Shown: positions 1 to 6,189, counted from the first letter of the stretch. The stretch is DNA of 7,375 nucleotides from DASWIG01 sp965371445 (GCA_965371445.1 CBDUYN010000299.1:1-7375); one strand, 5' to 3'. Numbers and translations are program-made. Notes: generated by a model from the sequence alone, not told the origin.

Positions 1-2
1 CG

Positions 3-587
3 CCGGGCGAGCCCGGTCCGGGGCGCCGGATCGCCGGCCGCCACGTCGCCGTGGCCGCCGGCTCGGCGGTCCACCGCGTCTTCGAGACCTTTGACCTCGA
101 AGCCGACTTCGAGGAGGAGCTGGACCGTCAGCGCGCTCGTTTGCCAGAGCACGTGGCCCTCTTTGCCGGCGAAGACGAGGCGGACGCGGTCCTCGAACGC
201 GCCCGCGCCCTCCTGGAGCGCTTTGCCGGCGGCGACCTCCGCCAGCGCTTCGCCGCCCTCCAGGGGTCGATCGTGGCGCGGGAGGTGCCGGTGCTCCTCG
301 CCCCCGCCGAGGGCGCCGCCGTCGGTTACCTGGCCGGTGTCGTCGACCTGGTCTACCGCGACCCCGCCTCGGGGCAGCTGGTCGTCGCCGATTGGAAGAC
401 CGATGCGGTCCGGAGCGAGCGCGGCGTCCGCGAGCTCGGCGTCCGCTACGCCGCCCAGGGGGAGGCCTACGCCCGTGCCCTGCGCGAGGCCCTGGACCTC
501 GCGGAGCCGCCGCGTTTCGAGCTCTGGCTCCTCGCCGCGGACCGGGTCGAGGTGGTAGCGTCGCCGGCGTGGGAGGAACCCGGATGA
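3..587 (+). CDS. C-terminal PD-(D/E)XK nuclease domain of a UvrD/RecB/AddA-like helicase-nuclease (5' partial)
   Basis: The reading frame is open from the left edge (base 3), so this is the 3' end of a longer gene; the GTG at 51 is an internal codon. Counting from base 51, the visible motifs are those of the RecB-family nuclease: GSAVHRVFE with His8, REVPVLL with Glu78, LAGVVDLVYRD with Asp99, VVADWKTD with Asp114 and Lys116, and the downstream YAAQGEAYARAL with Gln136 and Tyr140. This order (H, D, D-x-K, Q-x3-Y) is typical of the C-terminal nuclease of bacterial helicase-nucleases that process double-strand DNA ends. The helicase motors would lie outside the window, so AddA-like, RecB-like or AddB-like identity cannot be separated. 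All catalytic residues are present, so the domain looks functional. It ends in an ATGA overlap with the glycosyltransferase gene, suggesting cotranscription. Confidence 0.85.
   Translation, partial: PGEPGPGRRIAGRHVAVAAGSAVHRVFETFDLEADFEEELDRQRARLPEHVALFAGEDEADAVLERARALLERFAGGDLRQRFAALQGSIVAREVPVLLAPAEGAAVGYLAGVVDLVYRDPASGQLVVADWKTDAVRSERGVRELGVRYAAQGEAYARALREALDLAEPPRFELWLLAADRVEVVASPAWEEPG
571..576 (+). promoter_or_regulatory. Ribosome binding site of the glycosyltransferase gene
   Basis: GGGAGG lies 7 nt before the ATG at 584 and inside the end of the nuclease gene. It decides the start: the frame is open further upstream (to 392), but only this ATG has a good Shine-Dalgarno and the conserved glycosyltransferase N-terminus MKLGVV. 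Confidence 0.7.
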
Positions 588-1279
588 AGCTCGGTGTCGT
601 CGCCTATGAGATGGAGGGAGCACGGACCGGTGTCGGCCGCTACTTGGAGGGGCTTCTGGCAGGCCTCCGGGAGAGCGAAAGTCCATGGCGCTTCGAGCTC
701 TTCTTGAAGGGGGAGCCTTTCGAGCACGAGCTTTGGGGCGGCAAGGTCGAGCCGGTTTTTGACCGGCGCGCCGGCGCCCATCCGATCCTCTGGGAGCAGC
801 TGCGTCTGCCGCGGCTTTTGGCCCGCCGCGGGGTCGACGCCGTTTTTTCGCCCGCCTACAGCCTTCCCCGCGGCCTTGGCGTACCGAGCTTGGTGACGGT
901 CCACGACCTCTCGTTCGAGCGTCTGGGCGGCGAGCTCTCCTGGAAGGAGAGGTGGCGGCGCCGGTTCCTGGCGCGCTCGGCCGTCCGGCGGGCGACGAGG
1001 GTCCTGGCCGACACCGGGATGATCGGCCGCGAGCTCGAGGTCACCTACGACTTGCCACCGGAGAAAGTCGGCGTCGTACCGCTCGGCCTCGACGACAAGT
1101 TCCTTTCCGGCGGCGACGCCGAAGCTGACCTCGCGAAGCTCGGATCCTATGGGATCGCGCCGCCTTACCTCCTCTACCTCGGCTCGATCCTGCCGCGCCG
1201 CCGGGTCGACCTCGTGATCGAGGCCTTCGCCGCGGTGGCGGCGGAGAATCCGGAGCTGCGGCTGGTCCTTGCCGGGTGA
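584..1279 (+). pseudogene. Glycosyltransferase family 4-like, C-terminally truncated
   Basis: The 231-residue product begins with a GT-B Rossmann strand (MKLGVVAYEM) followed by the GVGRYLEGLL helix typical of family-4 glycosyltransferases, then SLVTVHDLSF and the linker segment VGVVPLGLDD. The second domain starts normally (YLLYLGSILPRRRVDLVIEAF) and continues to LRLVLAG, where a TGA follows. Members are usually about 350-400 residues; this one lacks most of the C-terminal domain, including the region of the E-x7-E motif that binds the nucleotide sugar. It would normally transfer a sugar to a cell-envelope glycan or lipid, but the remnant is unlikely to be active. Translation starts by ATGA overlap with the nuclease gene. 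The sequence after the stop does not resume the family in any frame I could read, so this is a deletion or replacement and not a simple frameshift. Confidence 0.75.
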
Positions 1280-1309
1280 TCGCGCCGTGGCGTCCTGGTG
1301 GACCGTAAC

Positions 1310-1355
1310 ACTTGAATCGATAGTGCTCTGGGCTCTGCTTCTGGGTGGCAAGCTC
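1310..1355 (-). repeat. Possible degenerate dispersed intergenic repeat
   Basis: Read on the minus strand this segment contains CCACCCAGAAGCAGAGCCCA followed by CACTATCGATTCAAGTG. It resembles the dispersed 'CHPEA..R.LS' type of repeat (named from its spurious translation) common between genes in acidobacterial genomes. Recognition is from memory of the pattern only; there is a single copy in this window, so its repetitive nature cannot be shown here. It lies right after the point where the glycosyltransferase is cut. Confidence 0.2.
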
Positions 1356-1457
1356 CTCTAATCCGCTCCGCGGAAGGACAGACGTGAAACCCAAAAGGTG
1401 GGGTGGCAAGGGCAAGCGACACAGTCGATGGCTCGAGGCACGAACGGGCGAAGCGGA

Positions 1458-1529
1458 AGGCCGACGGCCTGGGCGCCGGCCCGCAGGTCGCCCGACGCAG
1501 CTCACCGCCGGAGGCCTTGGCGGCTGAGC
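1458..1529. repeat. Cluster of three hairpins
   Basis: Three inverted repeats follow one another: AGGCC-GAC-GGCCT (1458-1470), GGGC-GCCG-GCCC (1471-1482), and a 10-bp stem with one bulged C (1500-1509 with 1519-1529) around the loop GGAGGCCTT. No T-tract follows on the + strand, so this is not a standard terminator; it could be a REP-like element or a structured RNA. High GC makes short stems likely by chance, but the third stem is long enough to notice. Confidence 0.35.
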
Positions 1530-1538
1530 GCTTCACGC

Positions 1539-1567
1539 TTTACGCCTGACGTCCATTCGCCTAGACT
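1539..1567 (+). promoter_or_regulatory. Weak sigma-70-like promoter before the DUF1016 remnant
   Basis: TTTACG (1539-1544) and TAGACT (1562-1567) are separated by 17 bp and each match the consensus hexamers at four of six positions. The -10 element ends 24 nt before the ATG at 1592. No clear Shine-Dalgarno follows. Confidence 0.25.
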
Positions 1568-1591
1568 CTCCCCAATCCTTGAGACAGCGTC

Positions 1592-2190
1592 ATGAGCACC
1601 GTCATCTCCACCCAGGACTACACCGCCCTCCTGAACGACGTCCGCGACCGAATCCGCGGCGCCCAGCTCCAGGCCCTCCGCGCCGTCAACCGCGAGTTTC
1701 CGTCCCGGCCCCGATCCGCAGCCAGGCCCAACTCGCCGTCAAGGACAGCTACACCTTCGACTTCCTCGAGCTCGGCGACGAGTACAGCGAACGGCAGCTC
1801 GAAACGGCGATCCTCGCACGGGTGGAGCCGTTCCTACGCGAGATGGGCGGGCTGTTCTCGTTCGTCGGCAGCCAGTTCCGGCTGGAGGTCTCCGACAAGG
1901 TCTACTTCATCGATTTGGTTCCTCTATCACCGTGCGCTGCGCTCCCTCGTCGCCCTGGAGCTGAAGATCGGGGAGTTCCAGCCCGAGTACGTCGGCAAGA
2001 TGCAGTTCTACCTCGCCGTCCTCGACGACACAGCCCGGCTGCCAGGGGAGAACCCTGCCATCGGCATCATCCTCTGCAAGACCAAGGACGAGACCGTCGT
2101 CGAGTACGCGCTCCGCGAGTCGAACAAGCCGATCGGGGTGGCCTCATATCACACCGTCCGCGAACTGCCGCAGGAGCTTCGCCCCGGGCT
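1592..2190 (+). pseudogene. DUF1016/YhcG-family PD-(D/E)XK nuclease, internally deleted and frameshifted
   Basis: The N-terminus (YTALLNDVRDRIRGAQLQAL, then RAVNREF) is the typical start of the DUF1016 N-terminal domain. At about 1697-1701 the sequence jumps straight to the C-terminal nuclease domain, read in the next frame: QAQLAVKDSYTFDFLELGDE, EMGGLFSFVGSQFRLEV and YFIDL. A second frame change at about 1918 (one extra G would explain it) precedes YHRALRSLVALELKIGEF, EYVGKMQFYLAVLDD, NPAIGIILCKTKDE and VEYALRESNKPIGVASY. Intact members are roughly 330-380 residues; here about 150 residues between AVNREF and the nuclease domain are missing. The frame change separates the catalytic Asp of FIDL from the Glu and Lys of ELK, so no active enzyme can be made without recoding. 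Similarity ends near ELPQELRPGL with no stop of its own, where another gene remnant begins. Known relatives are often near restriction-modification or toxin-antitoxin genes. Confidence 0.85.
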
Positions 2191-2498
2191 CGGCCCAGGT
2201 CCTGACCGGCACCGGGGCCTTCCAGATCTTCAGCCTCGCGCAGTGCGTGACGGTAGTTGGCGGGACCCGCTACCGGGCATCGGCAGCCGGGCGGATCAGC
2301 AGCGGTGCGGTCAACGCACCCACCTTCGGGATCAGGTTGCAGTCCTTCGCCGGAGCGGCCTGCACAGGATTCCCGTGGGCAGAGGCAAGCTCGGGCACCC
2401 TGGATCTCGATGACGCAGGGCTGCACATCAGCAGCTCGATATTCGCCGACGGCTTCGAGTCGGGCGACTGCTCCGGCTGGTCGGCAATTGCCGAATAA
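2190..2498 (+). pseudogene. 3' remnant of a secreted-protein gene ending in a GFESGD...W motif
   Basis: In the third forward frame, about 100 residues end at TAA 2496-2498. The segment reads SAQVLTGTGAFQIF, QCVTVVGGTRYRASAAGRIS, FGIRLQSFAGAACTG, LDLDDAGLHISSS and finally IFADGFESGDCSGWSAIAE. The middle part resembles the beta-sandwich, carbohydrate-binding-like modules found near the end of exported enzymes. The terminal IFxDGFESGDxSxWS motif is a recurrent C-terminal signature in secreted proteins of Acidobacteriota and some Proteobacteria. No start codon, signal peptide or upstream domain is present: upstream sequence belongs to the DUF1016 remnant in another frame. The module also looks short between ACTG and the DDAGL segment, so a further internal deletion is possible. 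The function of the parent protein is unknown. Confidence 0.6.
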
Positions 2499-2519
2499 CA
2501 AGAGCGGAGCTTCTAGGGT

Positions 2520-2542
2520 ACCACCCAAACAACGGGGGTGGT
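2520..2542. terminator. Possible hairpin between convergent genes
   Basis: ACCACCC (2520-2526) pairs perfectly with GGGTGGT (2536-2542) around a 9-nt loop. It sits between the + strand remnant ending at 2498 and the minus-strand kinase gene ending at 2646, where a bidirectional terminator would be expected. Neither side has a clear T-tract, so intrinsic termination is uncertain. Confidence 0.35.
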
Positions 2543-2545
2543 GGA

Positions 2546-2640
2546 TCAGCTTTCGGCTTCGGGATCTTCGGCGAAGACTTCCGCCAGGCATCTGGCGTCG
2601 AGGATGCGGTCGCTCCAACGCTCCAGGTCCTCGGCTTCGG
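2546..2640 (-). pseudogene. Possible C-terminal tail of an Rpn-like nuclease/transposase-type protein
   Basis: On the minus strand, immediately downstream of the kinase stop and in another frame, about 30 codons read AEAEDLERWSDRILDARCLA then EVFAEDPEAES and a TGA at 2548-2546. The pattern LERWxxRILxAxxLxEVF resembles the end of Rpn-family (PD-(D/E)XK transposase-like) proteins. Nothing upstream in the same frame is recognisable because that DNA is kinase coding sequence. It could be a remnant left when the kinase gene arrived, or simply non-coding DNA; the match rests on recalled family patterns. Confidence 0.3.
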
Positions 2641-2645
2641 CGACG

Positions 2646-5600
2646 TCACTCCTCGCCTCCCGCTTCGATCCACAGCGTCCGGTACTCGGACGCCTTCTGC
2701 GGCTTGCCCCACGCCTCGTAGAGCTTGACGAAGCGTTCGAGGACGCTGCGGGTCTGTGTGGACTTCTCGCCTTTCTGGTCACGGACGACGGGATAGCTTG
2801 CAAGGAGCAGCGCTTCGGCGTCGCTGTGCTTCCCCTGAGCGGTCAGGACGGCCGCGAGAATGCTCCTGGCACTCGCCAGCTCCCAATGGCCGGCCGGCAG
2901 GACCTGCGCGAAGATCGAGATGACCTCACGAATCCGTTCTTCGGCCCTGGAGGTTTCGCCCATGTCAACCAACAAGGCGGCCAGGTTCTTGAGGACGATG
3001 GCCACGTCGGGGTGTCCGTCGCCCAGCAGGTGACGGAGTATTTCCAAGGCCTCGCGATAAAACCCCACGGCTTCGGAATACTCGCCCTGCCTGTGGAGCA
3101 CAAAGGCCAGGTTGTTGAGGCTAAAGGCAATGTTGGGGTGGTTGCCGGCCAGCGGGTAGTGAAGCCTTTCCAAGACCTCGCGATAAATCTCCTCGGCCTT
3201 GGCATACTCGCCCTGAGCCTCGAGCACCTGGGCCAGGTTGTTGAGGCTGTTGGCAACGCTGGGGTGCTCGTCACCCAGCAAGTGACGACGCATGGACAAG
3301 GCCTCGTGATGAAGCCCCTCGGCCTCGGCATACTCGCCCTGAGCCTTGAGCACAAGAGCCAAGTTGTTGAGACCGGTGGCAACGTCAGGGTGCTCCTCGC
3401 CCAGCAGCAGGCGAAACATTTCCAAGGCCTCGCGATAAAGGTTCCTGGCCTTGGTATACTCGCCCTTATTGTCGAGCACAAGGGCCAGGTCGTTGAGACT
3501 GGTGGCCACGTCGAGGTGCTCGTCGCCCAGCAGAAGACGACGCATCGCCAATGCCTGGCGATGAAGCTCCTCGGCCTCGGCATACTCGCCCTCGTCGTTG
3601 AGCACAAGGGCCAGGTTGTTGAGACTCCTGGCAACGTCGAGGTGCTCGCCGCCCAGCAGACGGCGACGCATCGTCAGAGATTCCCGATGGGATTCCTCAG
3701 CACGAGGGTAGTCACCCTGGTGCCAGAACAGTTTCCCTCTCTCGTCAAGGGCCGTCGCCAACAGGACGCTTTCCCCGCCGGAGATCTTGCGGCTATGTTC
3801 CAAAGCCTCGTCCAGGACGTTTTGCGACTTGTCGTAGAGCCCCAACGAGCAATAGATTCCACCGAGAGTGGTCAACAGACGTACCCGGGCCTCCGGTTGC
3901 TCGCCGAGCTCGCTCTGAAGCCGTTCGGCGCCCCAGTCGAGGATCTCCAGTGCCGTGACGGTCTCGGCCCTCTCTTCATCCGGATCGGAAATCGCAAAAG
4001 GATCGATGAGGTCGAAAAGGCTCACCATGTAGTCGAGGACGGCCTCGGTGCTCTGACGCGCGCGTTCTGCCCTCTTCTGCGCCCGCACCGCCCAGAACGC
4101 GAAGAACGACACCACGACCAGCGCGACCACGGCCACCGACGCCACCGCCTTGTAGAGCCGCCGCCGCCGTTGTACCGCTTCGAGCGCCTGAAGCGCCGCC
4201 TCGGCCTTCTCCAGCCGGCGCCGCTCCGCCTCGCGCTCCAGGCGCCGCTCCTCCAGCTTCCGCAGCCGTTCCGCCACCTCCTGAGCGCTGCCCGGACGGC
4301 GTTCCGGCAGACGGTCCACAAAATCCGCGATGTCGCCGGCCAGGACCTCGTCGCCGACGTCGCGGTCCCAGCCCGAGGCCAAGACGCGGCTGAAGTCGCC
4401 CACCACAATTTGATAGAGCAGGACGCCGAGGGCGTAGACGTCGGCCCGTAACGTCGCCGGTTTTCCTTCGAGGACTTCGGGAGCCATGTAGAGCCGTGTC
4501 CCGCTTTGCGAGCCCTCCCCGGTCTCGGTCATCCCGGCGACGGTGATGCCGGCGGCGTCGAGCCTTTCCCGCTCCAGGACCGCGCCGATGCCGAAGTCGG
4601 CGAGGCGCGCCCGCCAGTGGCTCTCGCCCCCCACGTGAGTCTCGGTGACCAGGACGTTCTCCGGCTTGACGTCCTTGTGCAGGACGCCCACCGAATGGGC
4701 CGCCGCCAAAGCGTCCGCCACCTGGGCCAGCAATTCCAGCCGCAGTTCGAGCGGCACCGCGGCGAGGCCGCCGCGCCCCGCCGCCCACTCCACCAGGTTG
4801 CCGCCCTCGGTGTGCTCCGACTCGATGAAGTACGGCGGCTCCTCGAGATTCCAGTCCAGGACGCGGACGATGTCGTCGCGGTGACCGAGAGATTCCTGCA
4901 ACAGACGAAAGAGCGTCACCTCACGGCTCAACGCCTTGAGGCGCGACGCCTCGAAGCAGAACTTGAAAACGTGTTCCTCCCGCGTCTTGGGGTGGACGGC
5001 GAGCCACGCTTCGCCGAATCCGCCTTCCCCGATCGGCTCGACGAGCTGCCAGTGGCGCCGATGGGGAATCTCCTCGCCCTTCACCGGACGCCAGGACGCC
5101 GAGGCCTCGGCGAGAAGGGTGGCGACCTCGGCCGCCGGCGGCTGGGCGTCAGGATCGGAGGCCAGACATTCCACGATCGCCCGTTCGAGAGCCGGCTCGA
5201 CACCGGCGACCTCCTCGGACGGAGGCACCGGCGACGCGGTGCGCCGCGGACGCTCGCCGGTCAGGAGCTCGTAGAGGACCAGGCCGAAGGCGTAGAGGTC
5301 GCTCTTCGCCGTCACCTCGTGGCCGGCGATCTGCTCCGGCGACATGTAGGCGGGGGTGCCGCTGGCCGGGTCGTCGATCACCTCCGCGGCCCTCGCCAGC
5401 CCGAAGTCGGCGATGCGGGCGCGTCCGCGCTCGTCGAGGAGGACGTTGGCCGGTTTGAGGTCGCGGTGGACGACACCCTCGGCGTGGATCGCGGCCAGGC
5501 CGGCGGCGACGTCGCGGCCGATCTCCACCACCCGCGGCGGCGGCACCGTGCCCATGCTCTTGAGGTGCTCTCTCAAGTCCTTGCCCTCGATCAGCTCCAT

Positions 5601-5993
5601 GGAGACGAAACGCCGTCCGCCGGCCTCGCCAAGGTCGTAGAGACGACAGACGTTGGCGTGGCTGACCCGGCGCGCGACGCGGACCTCGTCGCGTAGGGCG
5701 TCGAGGCGGTGGGGGTCGTCCTCGACGCCGGCGGGGAGGAACTTGAGGGCCACGGAGACGTCGAGCTCCAGGTCGTCGGCCCGGTAGACGTCTCCCATGC
5801 CGCCGCTCCCCAGGAGGTTGACGATGCGGTACCGTTCGGCGAGCAGCGTTCCGGCGGTGAAGCGCTTTCCGGCGTCCGGGAGGCTGGTGGCGTCGCTCCG
5901 GAGGCGCGCTCCGCGGGCCTCCGGGTAGGTGGTGGCGTCTTCGGTGCCGGGACGGCGTCCTTTGGGGCTTCCGGGCTCTCCGGGTCGGCTCAT
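2646..5993 (-). CDS. Tandem-kinase Ser/Thr protein kinase with transmembrane segment and kinesin-light-chain-type TPRs
   Basis: The 1115-residue product phosphorylates Ser/Thr, probably as a membrane sensor. Kinase 1 (about 55-293) has glycine loop GSGGMGDV, Lys84, Glu103, HRDLKPAN (Asp178), DFG (196-198) and SPE. Kinase 2 (about 316-565) has GEGGFGEAW, Lys344 in VFKF, Glu358, HKDVKPEN (Asp441), DFG (466-468) and APE (504-506); its HRD Arg is Lys. Both sets look complete, so both may be active. A charged, probably coiled-coil helix (about 568-610) leads to one membrane span (616-636). The rest is TPRs of 42 residues (about 695-1068) with the consensus LGxEHPDVAxSLNNLALVL / GEYAEAExLxREAL. Kinases would be cytoplasmic and TPRs periplasmic. 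The start at 5993 is chosen because GGAGG lies 6 nt before it; ATG 5999 would directly abut that GGAGG and add two residues. The gene is monocistronic in view and divergent from the peptidase gene. A long open frame on the opposite strand (2538-4451) is a shadow of the repeats. Confidence 0.95.
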   Translation of the reverse strand: MSRPGEPGSPKGRRPGTEDATTYPEARGARLRSDATSLPDAGKRFTAGTLLAERYRIVNLLGSGGMGDVYRADDLELDVSVALKFLPAGVEDDPHRLDALRDEVRVARRVSHANVCRLYDLGEAGGRRFVSMELIEGKDLREHLKSMGTVPPPRVVEIGRDVAAGLAAIHAEGVVHRDLKPANVLLDERGRARIADFGLARAAEVIDDPASGTPAYMSPEQIAGHEVTAKSDLYAFGLVLYELLTGERPRRTASPVPPSEEVAGVEPALERAIVECLASDPDAQPPAAEVATLLAEASASWRPVKGEEIPHRRHWQLVEPIGEGGFGEAWLAVHPKTREEHVFKFCFEASRLKALSREVTLFRLLQESLGHRDDIVRVLDWNLEEPPYFIESEHTEGGNLVEWAAGRGGLAAVPLELRLELLAQVADALAAAHSVGVLHKDVKPENVLVTETHVGGESHWRARLADFGIGAVLERERLDAAGITVAGMTETGEGSQSGTRLYMAPEVLEGKPATLRADVYALGVLLYQIVVGDFSRVLASGWDRDVGDEVLAGDIADFVDRLPERRPGSAQEVAERLRKLEERRLEREAERRRLEKAEAALQALEAVQRRRRLYKAVASVAVVALVVVSFFAFWAVRAQKRAERARQSTEAVLDYMVSLFDLIDPFAISDPDEERAETVTALEILDWGAERLQSELGEQPEARVRLLTTLGGIYCSLGLYDKSQNVLDEALEHSRKISGGESVLLATALDERGKLFWHQGDYPRAEESHRESLTMRRRLLGGEHLDVARSLNNLALVLNDEGEYAEAEELHRQALAMRRLLLGDEHLDVATSLNDLALVLDNKGEYTKARNLYREALEMFRLLLGEEHPDVATGLNNLALVLKAQGEYAEAEGLHHEALSMRRHLLGDEHPSVANSLNNLAQVLEAQGEYAKAEEIYREVLERLHYPLAGNHPNIAFSLNNLAFVLHRQGEYSEAVGFYREALEILRHLLGDGHPDVAIVLKNLAALLVDMGETSRAEERIREVISIFAQVLPAGHWELASARSILAAVLTAQGKHSDAEALLLASYPVVRDQKGEKSTQTRSVLERFVKLYEAWGKPQKASEYRTLWIEAGGEE
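2904..3785 (-). repeat. Seven tandem 126-bp TPR-coding repeats
   Basis: The kinase TPR region is periodic at DNA level with a 126-bp unit (42 codons). The + strand string GGCATACTCGCCCT occurs at 3201, 3327 and 3579, with one-base variants at 3453 (GGTATACT...) and 3075 (GGAATACT...), all at exact multiples of 126 bp. The inner units (about 3030-3660) are the most alike; the outer ones have diverged. Near-identical units can expand or contract by recombination, changing the sensor length. Confidence 0.9.
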
Positions 5994-5999
5994 CTTCAT

Positions 6000-6004
6000 C
6001 CTCC
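6000..6004 (-). promoter_or_regulatory. Ribosome binding site of the tandem-kinase gene
   Basis: CCTCC on the + strand is GGAGG on the coding strand. It lies 6 nt upstream of the ATG at 5993 and directly abuts the alternative ATG at 5999, so the downstream ATG is the better start. Confidence 0.75.
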
Positions 6005-6053
6005 GTTCATCTTCAGCCCATTCGACGGCATCGTCACTCCGCAGCGACCCGTC

Positions 6054-6107
6054 TTGTCACCCCCAGCCTATATTTTCCGCCGTCTTGCCGCACCCTACTT
6101 TAAAAAC
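6054..6107. promoter_or_regulatory. AT-rich island, probable divergent promoter region
   Basis: Between the divergent kinase and peptidase genes, this is the only AT-rich stretch in a GC-rich context. It contains TTGTCA (6054), TATATTTT (6069-6076) and CTACTTTAAAAA (6095-6106). No hexamer pair has both good matches and standard spacing on either strand: TTGTCA to TATATT is only 9 bp, and TTTTCC-17-TACTTT is weak. Exact start sites cannot be assigned. Confidence 0.4.
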
Positions 6108-6136
6108 CGTGTCTCGGTTTCACAAAGCTGGCCGGT

Positions 6137-6162
6137 GGCCCCGAATGGGGCCGTCGACGGCC
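6137..6162 (+). promoter_or_regulatory. Two overlapping inverted repeats in the peptidase gene leader
   Basis: GGCCCC-GAAT-GGGGCC (6137-6152) forms a perfect 6-bp stem with a tetraloop. GGCCGTCGACGGCC (6149-6162) is a perfect 14-bp palindrome. They share GGCC (6149-6152), so in RNA only one can form fully at a time. They end 11 nt before the Shine-Dalgarno. They could be a leader switch, or a dimeric operator in DNA; no known riboswitch class is recognised. Confidence 0.4.
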
Positions 6163-6173
6163 GGAAAGATTCA

Positions 6174-6181
6174 GAGGGAGG
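6174..6181 (+). promoter_or_regulatory. Ribosome binding site of the secreted peptidase-like gene
   Basis: GAGGGAGG lies 8 nt before the ATG at 6190, a strong Shine-Dalgarno that fixes the start and gives a protein with a proper signal peptide. Confidence 0.75.
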
Positions 6182-6189
6182 TAACGAAG

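Larger units (their letters stand above)
1280..1591. other. Gene-free stretch with repeat-like and hairpin-rich sequence
   Basis: No convincing gene is present; short open frames here have low-complexity Arg/Gly/Pro composition and no recognisable family. The left part (about 1280-1390) is less GC-rich and may be a degenerate intergenic repeat. The centre (1458-1529) carries three successive hairpins. The right end (1539-1567) has a weak promoter-like pair ahead of the broken DUF1016 gene. Confidence 0.5.

Noticed and set aside
392..583. Upstream extension of the glycosyltransferase frame to 392
   Set aside because: The added residues are Arg/Pro/Gly-rich shadow of the nuclease gene; the Shine-Dalgarno at 571-576 and the conserved N-terminus support ATG 584.
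467..1351. 294-codon minus-strand open frame across the glycosyltransferase
   Set aside because: It is antisense to conserved glycosyltransferase sequence and matches no family I recognise.
1345..1527. 60-residue basic open frame in the gene-free stretch
   Set aside because: It starts at GTG without a ribosome binding site, crosses the hairpin cluster, and is Arg/Gly/Pro-rich without a recognisable motif.
1280..1591. Integron attC or insertion sequence end
   Set aside because: No attC core sites, terminal inverted repeats, target duplications or transposase remnant could be identified by eye.
2904..3785. CRISPR-like periodicity
   Set aside because: The 126-bp period is a whole number of codons, lies inside a continuous coding frame and encodes TPR helices; there are no short identical repeats with unique spacers.
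2538..4451. 637-codon open frame on the + strand opposite the TPR and membrane region of the kinase
   Set aside because: Its sequence is the periodic antisense of the 126-bp TPR repeats, with repeating LGILAL..EHKGQVVE units and no independent family or ribosome binding site. The minus-strand frame encodes clear kinase and TPR domains.
4506..5696. 396-codon open frame on the + strand opposite the kinase domains
   Set aside because: It lies fully antisense to two kinase domains with intact motifs; it has low-complexity composition and no recognisable domain.
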